Shown piece by piece: positions 1 to 8,673 of a DNA stretch of 64,000 nucleotides. How positions within the stretch are numbered: the first letter of the stretch is position 1; each line of letters opens with the position of its first letter. The notes under the pieces were generated by a model. That model searched no databases. It was not told the origin of the DNA and saw only the letters and a list, made by a program, of their open reading frames with translations. Where the stretch lies: the NCBI GenBank assembly GCA_002919305.1, contig PKFB01000033.1, positions 62,001 through 126,000 of the forward strand, written 5' to 3'. The DNA comes from Actinomycetales bacterium (GTDB lineage Bacteria > Actinomycetota > Actinomycetes > Mycobacteriales > Micromonosporaceae). The position numbers were made by a program, and so were the translations under genes.

Positions 1-205
1 TGCCGAAGCACAGGCACACGCTGAACCCGTAGATGGCGGTGGCGACGGTCGCGGCGCCGCCGCGCGTGATCGCTGCCGCCAGGACCAGGGCGATCGCGCA
101 GCCGGCGGCCACAATGACCCCGTACAGATGCAGCAGGCCCCGCATGCGAGGCCGGTTCAACGGGTCGGGTGCTGAGCGAGTGGAAGCTGGTGTCGTCGAC
201 GCCAC
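1..205 (-). CDS. Hemolysin III / PAQR-family membrane protein, N-terminal part only
   Basis: This is the start of a minus-strand gene that runs off the left edge. From a GTG at 205 the reading frame gives about 68 residues with no stop. They begin with a short polar stretch ending in LNRPRMRG, followed by a hydrophobic helix (LLHLYGVIVAAG) and a second one ending in YGFSVCLCFG. The pattern 'RPRLRGWLH...hydrophobic helix...Y.S...LFG' is the usual beginning of the hemolysin III (YqfA/TrhA, PAQR-like) seven-helix proteins of bacteria, integral membrane proteins of poorly defined role. An in-frame TAA lies about 12 bases upstream of the GTG, which supports the start. It is divergent from the riboswitch-gcvP unit. 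The family call rests on a short segment. Confidence 0.6.
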   Translation of the reverse strand, partial: MASTTPASTRSAPDPLNRPRMRGLLHLYGVIVAAGCAIALVLAAAITRGGAATVATAIYGFSVCLCFG

Positions 206-289
206 GCCGTTAGGTTACCGGTGAGTAAGTCTTTGTGGTCGTGGGAACTGGGCATCGACTGGTAGCGTTGCTGCGACGACACGCCGGAT

Positions 290-382
290 AACCGCGCGGG
301 AGAGACCACCCGGCAGCCAGTCGGGGGGCGCCGAAGGGGCAACCCCTCCCCGGAACCTCTCAGGCAAAAGGACCGCGCGGCC
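290..382 (+). promoter_or_regulatory. Glycine riboswitch aptamer upstream of gcvP
   Basis: The stretch carries the glycine-aptamer signatures in order: GGGAGAGACC at 298-307, GCCGAAGGGGCAA at 330-342, and a CTCAGGCAAAAGGACCG block ending near 374. The P1 helix is closed by CCGCGCGG at 292-299 pairing with CCGCGCGG at 373-380. Only one aptamer is recognisable rather than the common tandem pair. It sits about 100 bases before gcvP, a classic target, so glycine binding probably raises P-protein expression. Confidence 0.92.
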
Positions 383-395
383 AGGCAGTCTGAAG

Positions 396-463
396 GCTAG
401 ACCCAGGGTCTACCGACAGTTGGGGGAGGACCGCCCACAACCGGGGCGCGTCCCGCGCCCCAT
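396..463 (+). promoter_or_regulatory. Candidate riboswitch expression platform: two hairpins before gcvP
   Basis: Two simple hairpins follow the aptamer: TAGACCC-agg-GTCTA near 398-412, and GGGGCGCG-tcc-CGCGCCCC at about 444-462. Neither is followed by a T-run, so they look more like structures gating translation than intrinsic terminators. The weak ribosome-binding site (CCGGAG near 472-477) lies just downstream of the second hairpin. The mechanism is inferred. Confidence 0.4.
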
Positions 464-484
464 ACCTGACCCGGAGTACGCCCC

Positions 485-3340
485 ATGACTGACCGGACCA
501 TTCCGTTCGTACGGCGGCACATCGGCCCCTCTGCACAGCAGCGGCAACGCATGTTGGAGGTCGTCGGGTACTCCTCGGTAGACGAGCTGCTGAACGCGGC
601 GATTCCCGAGACGATTCGCACTACCCGACCGTTGAATCTGCCTCCCGCGGCCAGTGAATCCGAGGTCATCGCCGAGCTGCGCGCGATCGCCGCGGGCAAC
701 CGTCGCATGACGCAGATGATCGGCTTGGGGTACTACGGCACCCACACCCCGGCGGTGATTCGACGCAACGTGCTGGAGAACCCGGCCTGGTACACCGCGT
801 ACACCCCCTACCAGCCGGAGATCAGCCAGGGGCGGCTGGAGGCGCTGCTGAATTTCCAAACCATGGTGGCCGATTTGACCGGCTTGCCGGTGGCTGGAGC
901 CAGTCTGTTGGACGAGGCGACCGCCGCTGCGGAGGCGATGGCGCTGGCGCGGCGCGTCAACCGGTCGGATTCGCCGGTGTTCCTCGTCGACGCTGACGTA
1001 CATCCCCACACTCTCGCGGTGTTGACCACCCGGGCCGAGCCGGTCGGTATCGACATTCAGGTGGCTGATCTGTCCGACGGACTGCCACCTGGAGACTGCT
1101 TCGGTGTCCTTGTGCAGTTTCCTGGCTCCTCGGGAGCAGTCCGCGACTACGCCGACCTGATCGCCGAGGCGCACGCGCGTGGCGCCATAGTGACAGTGGC
1201 GGCGGACCTGCTCGCGTTGTGTCTGCTTCGCCCGCCCGGGGAGATAGGCGCGGATATCGCGGTGGGGTCGGCGCAACGCTTCGGCGTACCCATGGGGTTC
1301 GGGGGTCCGCACGCCGGGTATATCGCGGTGCGGTCCGGCCTGGAGCGTGCCCTGCCGGGTCGGCTCGTGGGGGTGTCCCGGGACGCCGAAGGCGCCACCG
1401 CCTACCGGCTGGCCCTGCAGACGCGGGAGCAGCACATCCGACGGGAGCGGGCCACCAGCAACATCTGCACCGCGCAGGTCCTGCTCGCGGTGATCGCCAG
1501 CATGTACGCGGTCTACCACGGACCCGACGGGCTGCGGGACATCGCCACCCGGACGCATCGGATGGCGGTGCGCCTGGCGACCGGGTTACGCGCCGGCGGG
1601 GTGGAGATCGTTCACCCTCACTTCTTCGACACGGTGTGGGCGCGTGTGCCGGGCCGTGCCCACCAGGTGGTCGCCGCGGCGCGTGAGGCCGGGATCAACC
1701 TAAGGCTGGTCGACGCTGACACCGTCGGGGTGTCCTGCGACGAGACCACAGGGCCCGGTGAGATTCAGGCGGTGCTGCGGGCGTTCGGGGTGCCGGTCCC
1801 CTCGGAGATGGAGCAGGACGGGCCGGTGGCGTCCGAGGAGGCGTCGGCGCTGCCGGCGGGGTTACTGCGGCGCAGCGCGTATCTGACCCATCCGGTCTTC
1901 TCTCAGTACCACTCCGAGACGGCCATGCTGCGCTACCTGCGGCGCCTGGCGGACCGCGACTATGCCCTGGACCGCGGCATGATCCCGTTGGGCTCGTGCA
2001 CGATGAAACTCAACGCCACCACGGAGATGGAGCCGATCACCTGGCCGGAGTGGGCCGACATTCACCCCTTCGCGCCCGCGGATCAGACTCAGGGGTACGC
2101 CCGGCTCATCGCAGATTTAGAGCGTTGGCTGGCCGAGGTGACCGGCTATGACGCGGTCAGTGTGCAGCCCAACGCCGGTTCTCAAGGGGAGTTGGCCGGC
2201 CTGTTGGCCATCCGGGCCTACCTGCGGGACAACGGGCAGGGGCACCGTGATGTGTGCCTGATCCCCGCCAGTGCCCACGGCACCAACGCCGCCAGCGCGG
2301 TGATGGCGGGGATGCGGGTGGTTGTGGTGGCCTGTGACGCGGACGGCAACGTCGACACCGGGGACCTGGCCGCCAAAATCGAGGCGCACGCGGACCGCCT
2401 CGCCGCCGTGATGGTCACCTACCCGTCGACGCACGGGGTGTACGAGACCACGATCACCGAGATCTGCGAGCGGGTGCACGCCGCTGGCGGTCAGGTCTAC
2501 GTGGACGGCGCCAACCTCAACGCCCTCCTCGGGTACGCCCGCCCTGGAGAGTTCGGGGCCGACGTGAGCCACTTGAACCTGCACAAGACGTTCTGCATCC
2601 CGCACGGTGGGGGCGGGCCGGGGGTCGGGCCGGTCGCGGTCCGGGCCCACCTGGCGCCGTATCTGCCCGGCCATCCGATGGGCCGGCCTGGGCGTGTGGG
2701 ACCGGTCTCGGCGGCTCCGTACGGGTCAGCGGGCATCCTGCCGATCTCCTGGGCCTACCTGCGGCTGATGGGCCCGGAGGGCCTGACCGAGGCGACCGGC
2801 GCCGCGGTGCTCGCCGCCAACTACATCGCCGCACGGCTGCGGGATTACTACCCGATCCTCTACACGGGGGATAAGGGGCTGGTGGCCCACGAGTGCATCC
2901 TGGACCTGCGTCCCCTGACCCGGGCGACCGGGGTGACCGTCGATGATGTGGCCAAGCGCCTCATCGACTACGGGTTCCATGCCCCCACGATGTCGTTCCC
3001 GGTCGCGGGGACTTTGATGGTGGAGCCCACCGAGAGCGAGGACCTGGAAGAGCTGGATCGTTTTGTGGCGGCGATGATCGCGATCCGCGAGGAGATTGAC
3101 CGGGTTGGCCGCGGGGAGTGGCCGCGGGAGGACAATCCCCTCCGCAACGCGCCGCACACCGCGGCGATGGTCACGGCGGATTCCTGGTCCCACCCCTACT
3201 CCCGGCGGGAGGCGGTTTACCCAGGTGGTGCGGCTCAAGTCGCCGCCAAATACTGGCCACCGGTACGCCGCATTGATGGCGCTTACGGGGACCGTAACCT
3301 GGTGTGCGCCTGCCCGCCGGTTGAGGAGCTGGTGGGGTAG
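485..3340 (+). CDS. gcvP: Glycine dehydrogenase (decarboxylating), P-protein of the glycine cleavage system
   Basis: This 951-residue protein is the full-length fused form of the PLP-dependent P-protein. It decarboxylates glycine and passes the aminomethyl group to lipoyl H-protein in the cytosol. The N-terminal half opens with the typical FVRRHIGPS and carries [12 protein letters not shown]. The C-terminal half has the PLP-binding block [18 protein letters not shown], with the Schiff-base lysine at residue 701. The ATG at 485 fits the family N-terminus exactly. No gcvT or gcvH is adjacent, so the T and H components must be encoded elsewhere. Control by glycine is expected from the riboswitch just upstream. 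The call is secure. Confidence 0.98.
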   Translation: MTDRTIPFVRRHIGPSAQQRQRMLEVVGYSSVDELLNAAIPETIRTTRPLNLPPAASESEVIAELRAIAAGNRRMTQMIGLGYYGTHTPAVIRRNVLENPAWYTAYTPYQPEISQGRLEALLNFQTMVADLTGLPVAGASLLDEATAAAEAMALARRVNRSDSPVFLVDADVHPHTLAVLTTRAEPVGIDIQVADLSDGLPPGDCFGVLVQFPGSSGAVRDYADLIAEAHARGAIVTVAADLLALCLLRPPGEIGADIAVGSAQRFGVPMGFGGPHAGYIAVRSGLERALPGRLVGVSRDAEGATAYRLALQTREQHIRRERATSNICTAQVLLAVIASMYAVYHGPDGLRDIATRTHRMAVRLATGLRAGGVEIVHPHFFDTVWARVPGRAHQVVAAAREAGINLRLVDADTVGVSCDETTGPGEIQAVLRAFGVPVPSEMEQDGPVASEEASALPAGLLRRSAYLTHPVFSQYHSETAMLRYLRRLADRDYALDRGMIPLGSCTMKLNATTEMEPITWPEWADIHPFAPADQTQGYARLIADLERWLAEVTGYDAVSVQPNAGSQGELAGLLAIRAYLRDNGQGHRDVCLIPASAHGTNAASAVMAGMRVVVVACDADGNVDTGDLAAKIEAHADRLAAVMVTYPSTHGVYETTITEICERVHAAGGQVYVDGANLNALLGYARPGEFGADVSHLNLHKTFCIPHGGGGPGVGPVAVRAHLAPYLPGHPMGRPGRVGPVSAAPYGSAGILPISWAYLRLMGPEGLTEATGAAVLAANYIAARLRDYYPILYTGDKGLVAHECILDLRPLTRATGVTVDDVAKRLIDYGFHAPTMSFPVAGTLMVEPTESEDLEELDRFVAAMIAIREEIDRVGRGEWPREDNPLRNAPHTAAMVTADSWSHPYSRREAVYPGGAAQVAAKYWPPVRRIDGAYGDRNLVCACPPVEELVG

Positions 3341-3435
3341 TCGGTTAAGGGTTGTGGGGGTGACCGGTCCGGTGAGGGAGGTGCGTCCGTCGTGGCGCCA
3401 CGAAGCGTAGGCGGAGCCGTCCGGGACCGGGCCGG

Positions 3436-3642
3436 TCAGGCCGCCGGGAGCGTGGCGTGGAGAGCAGGGCCGCGTCGAGGCGGAACGATCTGCCCGTTGG
3501 GAAGGAGCTCTCCAGTGTCTTCAAACACGATGACGCCGTTGCACAGCCGGCTCCATCCCTGCTCCGGGTGCGCGGCCACGATCCGGGCAGCTTCCCGGTC
3601 GATGGAGTCAGCGCTAGGGCATGGGGGTTGGTGTTCACACAT
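3436..3642 (-). CDS. DUF5999 family small protein
   Basis: A 68-residue protein starting at ATG 3642 reads MCEHQPPCPSADS, then DREAARIVAAHPEQGWS, LCNGVIVFEDTGELLP and a basic-hydrophobic tail. This is the layout I know from the DUF5999 proteins common in Streptomyces and relatives, whose function is unknown. The Cys/His-bearing start (C2, H4, C8) could bind metal, but this is speculation. A longer frame begins upstream at 3768, but residues before the MCEHQPP start do not look family-like, so I chose the internal ATG. It converges on gcvP and is divergent from pabB. Confidence 0.8.
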   Translation of the reverse strand: MCEHQPPCPSADSIDREAARIVAAHPEQGWSRLCNGVIVFEDTGELLPNGQIVPPRRGPALHATLPAA

Positions 3643-3902
3643 TGTGGTGTTCTCCGGCTTGAAGACGTGTGGAAGGCCACACGCAATAGTGACATTCTCT
3701 GTCAACTGAACGACCATCTCCACAGACGGTGACGAGGAAAATCGTCCGTTTGGCTGAAACTTCCTCAACTTTCAGTGATGACGTGGGTGGTGCCGTGTCG
3801 GTGTCGGTCCCGTCGCCCAGCGTTACGGACAGTAGAGTCCGATCCTGGGCTCCTCCCGGGGTCCCCTCCGGGTGCATCGGAAGGCTCCGTGAGCGTGACC
3901 GG

Positions 3903-5039
3903 ATGCAGTGGTGGGTGGGACAGGCGGGAGATCCTGCCGTCCTCATCCAGGACTTTCTCTGTGAGCATGACCTTCTTCGCAGGGAGTTGGCAGCCGGTTT
4001 TCTGACTGCTGAGGGCGGTATCGCACATCCGACACACCCGGTATGCGGAGCTGCGGTGTGGTTATCGGCGGCGGCCTGTGCGGTGATCGCTGGCCTGCCA
4101 CCGGGGCCTCCGACACCCGCACCAGCGGTGCCCGATGTGGTTGTGGTGGTGTATGAACACGCGTCCCCCGCACCGGAACCACCGGTTAGCCTGCCCGTCA
4201 CCCCCTGGGAGGTCGGGGAATGGCGGGCCTCCTGGAGCGAGCAGGAGCACGCGCAGGCGGTGGCGGCGGTCCGGGACGCGATCGCACATGGCGAGGTGTA
4301 CCAGGTCAACCTGGTCGGTCACTGGCAGGCCAGCTACCAGGGTGACCCCGCGAGGGCGTTGGCGCGCATCGCTGCGTTACCGGGTGCCCAGTACGGGGGT
4401 GTGCTCAGCGGGTCCGGGTGGGCGGTCGCCACCGCCTCCCCGGAGTGTCTGCTGCGCATCACCAACGATCGCATTCAGACGCATCCGATTAAGGGTACTC
4501 GCCCCGCCACCGCCGCCGGTCGCGCCGAGCTGTTGGCGTCGACCAAGGAACGCGCCGAACACGTCATGATCGTCGACTTGGAGCGCAACGACCTGGCCCG
4601 GATCGCTCGCACCGGAACGGTGCGGGTGGAGCGGTTGTACGCGGTGCGGCGCTGGTGCCAGCTGTGGCAGGCCGAGTCGGTGGTCAGTGCCCGGCTGGCC
4701 GAGGGGGTCGATCTCGCCGCTGTGCTGCGGGCATTGTGCCCCGGAGGGTCGGTGGTCGGCGCGCCCAAGCAGGCCGCTCTTGAGGTGATCCACACCCATG
4801 AGCCGGTCGGGCGGGGACCAAGTATGGGCGCGGCGGGCTACCTCACCACCACCGAGTTGGATCTTGGACTGACCATCCGCACCGTGGCGGTTGACGCCGA
4901 CGCGGTCCACGTGTGGGCCGGCGGTGGCATCACCTGGGGCAGTGACCCCGCGCTGGAGGTCGCCGAGGCGGCGAGTAAAGCCGCGCCACTGTGGGCAGCG
5001 GTGAGCAGCGCCGCAACCGGTGGCGACGGGAGCGCATGA
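3903..5039 (+). CDS. pabB: Aminodeoxychorismate synthase component I (chorismate-binding enzyme)
   Basis: About 378 residues of a chorismate-utilising enzyme that aminates chorismate to 4-amino-4-deoxychorismate on the way to folate. The PIKGT motif (HPIKGTRP) has lysine where anthranilate synthase has alanine, which favours PabB over TrpE. The other hallmarks are ERAEHVMIVDLERNDL, the GGSVVGAPK block and the C-terminal GGGITWGSDP. I chose ATG 3903 (MQWWVGQ). An in-frame ATG at 3729 would add 58 residues of low-complexity sequence unlike the family. No ribosome-binding site is convincing for either. No glutamine amidotransferase (pabA) or lyase (pabC) is adjacent. Confidence 0.87.
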   Translation: MQWWVGQAGDPAVLIQDFLCEHDLLRRELAAGFLTAEGGIAHPTHPVCGAAVWLSAAACAVIAGLPPGPPTPAPAVPDVVVVVYEHASPAPEPPVSLPVTPWEVGEWRASWSEQEHAQAVAAVRDAIAHGEVYQVNLVGHWQASYQGDPARALARIAALPGAQYGGVLSGSGWAVATASPECLLRITNDRIQTHPIKGTRPATAAGRAELLASTKERAEHVMIVDLERNDLARIARTGTVRVERLYAVRRWCQLWQAESVVSARLAEGVDLAAVLRALCPGGSVVGAPKQAALEVIHTHEPVGRGPSMGAAGYLTTTELDLGLTIRTVAVDADAVHVWAGGGITWGSDPALEVAEAASKAAPLWAAVSSAATGGDGSA

Positions 5040-5088
5040 ACGTTGAGCGCAGGCCACGGGTGCCCACCGGGCCGCTCAGCCGCCGGCG

Positions 5089-6882
5089 TCAGCGGCGCAG
5101 CGCCGCGTCGACGAACACAGAAGTGATCTCGCTGGCGTACTGGGCGTCGTAGAAGCAGCCGCCGGTCGTGGCGGAGATCCGCTCCAGCGTTTCGGCTTGG
5201 CCGCCGGCGCCGTACCCCACCGTGATGATCCGTACCGGCTGTTCCGGGTCGGCGGCCGCTTCCAGCTGCTGGATGAGCTCCTGGGCTCCCAGGCCAGCAC
5301 CGTCGGTGTGTTCACCGCCGGTGAGGATGATGACCAGGTTGAGGGCGTCAGGGACGTAGTTCTCCTGGAGCGTGGTGTACGCGGCGAGGACGGTGTCATA
5401 CACCTCCCCGTCACCTTCGCCTTCAAGGTCGTCCAGGCGGGAGAGGATGCGGTCGCGGCGGGTGAGGCCGTCATCCCCCTCAGCGTTCAGTGGCCCCAGT
5501 GAGGCCAGCTCCCGGTAGTCGGTGTCCCCCTCGCCGTGTCCGGAGGCGAAGCTCCACACCCCGACCTGCGCACGGCCACCGAGAAGCTCCACCGCGGTTC
5601 GCGCCGCGGCACTGGCCAGCTCCAGCCGTGGGGTGTCGGTCCCCACCAGCGGGGTGTTCATGGATTCGGAGGTGTCCACCGCCAGCAGGACATTGATGGA
5701 GCGAGTCGCACCGATCCAGGACGCCAGGGTGGCGCTCACCAGCTCCGGCGCCAGCGCGGCTCGCGGGTAGACGTCCAGGCGGGCGCGTACCCCGTTCTCG
5801 TCGGTCATCTCGGTGCCGGGCTGGCGTTCGAAGTCCCGGAATCCGGCGTTCAAGAACGCCTGGGTGCCCTGCTCACTGCGGACGTAGTCCAGGAAAAGCT
5901 GAGCGACCTCGAGCTTCTCCGCCGTCGACCACGGAGCCTGCAGGATCAGGTAGGGGAAGTCCGCGTCGGCGGTGCCGTCACTGGGATAGAAGGCGGCCAA
6001 GGGTACGCGAGGGTTGGAGGAGTTGTAGTCGATGACGTCCCGCTCTAAGGCGGGGAACGCCGAGACATAGCTCAGGACCTCTTCCTGCCCCTCGGCTCCC
6101 CGGGTGATCAGCTCGCCAAGCAGCGTGTCGGTGTCGGCGGCGTATGCCCTGGTGCGTTCGGCAAGCGCCCCTATCGCGCTGCTCTCCTCCGAGGTGATTT
6201 CCCCGTTGTCGTCGGGGTCGGCCACGGCCATGAGTGCGTGCAGGGAAGCGGTGGCGGCACCAGGGTCAGCCAACCCCAAGGTGAAGGAGCCCCACTCCGA
6301 GTGCCCGTGATCGGCCCATTCGCTGGTGGCGAGGTCGTCGGCCAGGTCCTGCCAACTGAGTGAACGCTCCGGCCAGCCCAACGCCTGCGCCATAGGCGCG
6401 GGCATCGCAATCACGACGGGGGAACGGGCCAGGTTGGGCTGCAGGTCAGGAATCATCTCCGCGGCTTCTCGATCCAAGCTGGCCAGCTGGAGCCAGGTTG
6501 TCGACTCAGGGACCCACACATCCGGTCGGGGACCGGTGCGGCGGGGGTCCCAGTCCGGGCCGAGGGCCAAGGCGACGGCGGCGGAGTCCTGGCTGACCAC
6601 CTTCACTTGGGCACAGGTGCCCTCCACGGCAGGCTCGGTACGCAGCCATTGACGCCCTAGGTTGTCCAACACCCGGGAGATCTCCGGTGCCGCCACGATC
6701 GTGGCGCGAACCTGACCCGAGCAACCCGACAGCGCGAGCATGACGTACCCGACCGTGACGCTCGCCAGGACCACAGCGGCGATCACTGATGCGGTGATCC
6801 AGGGCGCTACCACTAGTTGGGGCCGCCGTCCGCCACCCGGACGGTGTGAACGGATCCTGTCGGCGTGGCGGCTTCGCGCCAT
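5089..6882 (-). CDS. Membrane-anchored solute-binding-like / von Willebrand factor A domain protein
   Basis: 597 residues: a basic cytoplasmic start, one membrane helix at about residues 26-50, then an extracellular region resembling a bacterial type II solute-binding domain (about 55-380, including SPVVIAMPAPMAQALGW and SYVSAFPALERDVIDYN), then a C-terminal von Willebrand A domain (about 395-590). The metal site starts canonically with DTSES at 403-407. The later position, usually LTDG, reads LTGGEHTD, so one metal ligand may be lost or moved. Similar fusions are common in actinobacteria without an assigned role; adhesion or envelope signalling is a guess. It is convergent with pabB and divergent from the MarR gene. 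Confidence 0.8.
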   Translation of the reverse strand: MARSRHADRIRSHRPGGGRRPQLVVAPWITASVIAAVVLASVTVGYVMLALSGCSGQVRATIVAAPEISRVLDNLGRQWLRTEPAVEGTCAQVKVVSQDSAAVALALGPDWDPRRTGPRPDVWVPESTTWLQLASLDREAAEMIPDLQPNLARSPVVIAMPAPMAQALGWPERSLSWQDLADDLATSEWADHGHSEWGSFTLGLADPGAATASLHALMAVADPDDNGEITSEESSAIGALAERTRAYAADTDTLLGELITRGAEGQEEVLSYVSAFPALERDVIDYNSSNPRVPLAAFYPSDGTADADFPYLILQAPWSTAEKLEVAQLFLDYVRSEQGTQAFLNAGFRDFERQPGTEMTDENGVRARLDVYPRAALAPELVSATLASWIGATRSINVLLAVDTSESMNTPLVGTDTPRLELASAAARTAVELLGGRAQVGVWSFASGHGEGDTDYRELASLGPLNAEGDDGLTRRDRILSRLDDLEGEGDGEVYDTVLAAYTTLQENYVPDALNLVIILTGGEHTDGAGLGAQELIQQLEAAADPEQPVRIITVGYGAGGQAETLERISATTGGCFYDAQYASEITSVFVDAALRR

Positions 6883-7061
6883 GGTGTGGTTGCCTCCGTG
6901 ATTTCGAGTGGTTTGACGGCCGCGCTCAAGAGTAAGGGCCTGGGTATACGTCGAAGCGCCCGGCCATTGATCGACCGCCTGGTCTGACCATGGGGCCTCG
7001 GTGGAGTCGAGTGCCGGCCACCAAAGGCTCAGGGCGCTCCGATCGAGATCTACAGTCTAGA

Positions 7062-7079
7062 GGGTGGGTTAACACACCC
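7062..7079. promoter_or_regulatory. Imperfect palindrome, candidate operator
   Basis: GGGTGGGTTAACACACCC is a near-perfect 18-base inverted repeat centred on GTTAAC, with one mismatched pair. It lies in the 334-base region between the divergent VWA-protein gene and the MarR gene. It is probably a regulator site for one of them; which protein binds is unknown. Confidence 0.4.
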
Positions 7080-7158
7080 GTGTTCCCCGATTGTGTGCCC
7101 GTTATGCCCTAATCGTGATCGATGGACGTGAAGCGTTGTTTGTCCCAATAAAGGGTTA

Positions 7159-7200
7159 TTCCTCATATTTGAGGAAATGATTCAATTGTAAATAATTGAA
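7159..7200. promoter_or_regulatory. Two perfect inverted repeats just upstream of the MarR gene
   Basis: TTCCTCA-tatt-TGAGGAA occupies 7159-7176 and TTCAATT-gtaaat-AATTGAA occupies 7181-7200. Both are perfect 7-base inverted repeats in an AT-rich island, ending 16 bases before the GTG start at 7217. MarR regulators commonly bind such palindromes over their own promoter, so autoregulation is likely. Confidence 0.6.
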
Positions 7201-7216
7201 AAGGTAGACTGAGGTC

Positions 7217-7672
7217 GTGTCTGAACCTCGTTGGCTCGACGACGATCAACAGCGTGCGTGGCGTGCGTACCTCACTGGGGTTTCTCGGCTCACCGAGCGA
7301 CTGGATCGCGATCTCCGCGAAGGCTTTGGGATCTCTCTCCCGGAATACGAGATTCTGACCCGGTTGTCCGAGGCGCCATGCCGGCGGATCAGGATGGCCG
7401 AACTGGCCGCCTCGGTCAACCAGTCCCGCAGCCGCCTGTCGCACACCATCGCGCGACTGGAGCAACACGGTTTGGTGGCCCGGGAGGGGTGTCCCGGGGA
7501 TCGTCGAGGGGTGTTCGCGGTCCTGACCGACGCTGGTTTTGCCTTGCTGGAACGGGCGGCGCGGGTCCATGTGCGGGGTGTCCGCGCATATTTCGTCGAT
7601 GTGGTCAGCCCGGAAGATTTCGCGGCGATCGGTCGCGCGTTCGCTCAGGTGGCTGAGGTACTCCAGCCTTGA
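7217..7672 (+). CDS. MarR family transcriptional regulator
   Basis: A 151-residue winged-helix regulator starting at GTG 7217. It has the family layout: an N-terminal dimerisation helix (SRLTERLDRDL), YEILTRLSEAP, the helix-turn-helix region MAELAASVNQSRSRLSHTIA and LEQHGLVAREG, the wing sequence GDRRGVFAVLTDAG, and C-terminal helices. The GDRRG sequence at the wing tip is typical. Two palindromes immediately upstream suggest that it represses itself. Its target could be the neighbouring VWA-protein gene or the PPOX gene. The ligand is unknown. Confidence 0.92.
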   Translation: MSEPRWLDDDQQRAWRAYLTGVSRLTERLDRDLREGFGISLPEYEILTRLSEAPCRRIRMAELAASVNQSRSRLSHTIARLEQHGLVAREGCPGDRRGVFAVLTDAGFALLERAARVHVRGVRAYFVDVVSPEDFAAIGRAFAQVAEVLQP

Positions 7673-7699
7673 CCGACGGGTCCGCGGTCAATGGCCCAT

Positions 7700-8281
7700 T
7701 CAGGCGGGCCGAGGTGGAAGGGGGAGTGGCAGCCCAGGGAGGCCGTCGATACTGGTCCCGACGTACGGCTTGGTCTCGCAGTAGGCGGCGAATTCCTCGT
7801 CGGTCTTGCGGCTGAAAAATTCGGTGTGGAGCGTACGCTCCCCGCGGTACTCCATGAACGGAACCGCGTACCCGCAGGTGTCGCTGATGCGTTCGGCGGT
7901 GACCACAATGATCGCCCGCAGACTGGGCAGGTGTGCGGCGGGGAAGCGTCCGATGAGCTCAACGAAGCGGGGATCGTCGCGGAAGATCGGCTCTCCTCGA
8001 CCATGGATCCGCACGATCTTCGGGGGGCCGGTGAAGGCACACCACATTAAGGTGATCCGGGCATTCTCACGCAGATGAGCGATGGTCTCGGCGTTGCTCC
8101 CGCCAAAGTCCAGATAGCCCACGGTCCGGTCGTCGAGCACCACCAGCGAGCCTGACAGCCCTTTAGGGGAGACATTGACGTGGCCATTTTCTGACAATGG
8201 AGCGGTCGCCACGAAAAAGATCTTCTGTTCCTCGATGAACGATCGCAGGCGATCGTCGATCCGGTCATAGAGCTTTCCCAT
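7700..8281 (-). CDS. Pyridoxamine 5'-phosphate oxidase-like flavin-binding protein
   Basis: 193 residues with the split-barrel PPOX fold: FIEEQKIFFVATAP, then the conserved GHVNVSPKGLSG, VGYLDFGGSNAETIAHLRENARITLMWCAF and PPKIVRIHGRGEP. Members bind FMN or F420 and act as oxidases or reductases, or handle haem. The substrate is not evident here. The family's N-terminal MGKLYDRID supports the ATG at 8281. It converges on the MarR gene with only 27 bases between them. A partly conserved CebR-like palindrome lies about 55 bases upstream. Confidence 0.87.
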   Translation of the reverse strand: MGKLYDRIDDRLRSFIEEQKIFFVATAPLSENGHVNVSPKGLSGSLVVLDDRTVGYLDFGGSNAETIAHLRENARITLMWCAFTGPPKIVRIHGRGEPIFRDDPRFVELIGRFPAAHLPSLRAIIVVTAERISDTCGYAVPFMEYRGERTLHTEFFSRKTDEEFAAYCETKPYVGTSIDGLPGLPLPLPPRPA

Positions 8282-8673
8282 GAGCGGTATTGTGGCCTTC
8301 GCGTCGGATCACACCTTCACAGTTCCTACGGTGTGGGAGCGCTCCTCGACGTGCGCGAAGAACAGATATGGAATCCCCTTGAAAGCGACAGGTCCACTGT
8401 AGTGGTTTAAGTGAGGAACGCCGCTTGCTGAAATAGATCAGATTCTTCGTCTGTTTTGTCAGAGGGGTCGGGACGGCGAGGCGCGTCGCTGGTGAGAACC
8501 ACAAGCGGCGACATGCTCCTGACAGGGCTAGACCTTTCAGCCCTGAGGTTCAGACCTGAGGTCATGAGGTCGGGGCTGGAGGGAGCGAGCGTACCCGCCG
8601 CCGCGTCGCCGGACGCCAACGACGTGGGACGCGGATCGCCAAACGGCGTCGGCGTCCAGCAGGAACCCACGTG
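8282..8673. other. Intergenic region with a CebR-like palindrome
   Basis: I see no convincing gene in these 392 bases; frames on both strands look like chance. TGGGAGCGCTCCTC at 8334-8347 matches 12 of 14 positions of the CebR/CelR operator consensus TGGGAGCGCTCCCA known from cellulolytic actinobacteria. Repeated CCTGAGGT words occur near 8540-8570. The only adjacent start codons are those of the PPOX gene to the left. Confidence 0.4.

Noticed and set aside
410-1558. Long minus-strand frame opposite gcvP
   Set aside because: Arginine/glycine-rich translation antisense to a highly conserved gene; a shadow of high-GC codon use.
3729-3902. Upstream extension of pabB to ATG 3729
   Set aside because: The added 58 residues are low-complexity and unlike the family; the segment is also opposite the start of the DUF5999 gene and looks intergenic.
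5036-5152. 38-codon frame overlapping the pabB stop
   Set aside because: ATGA overlap looks like an operon junction, but the product is antisense to the conserved C-terminus of the VWA protein and has no motif.
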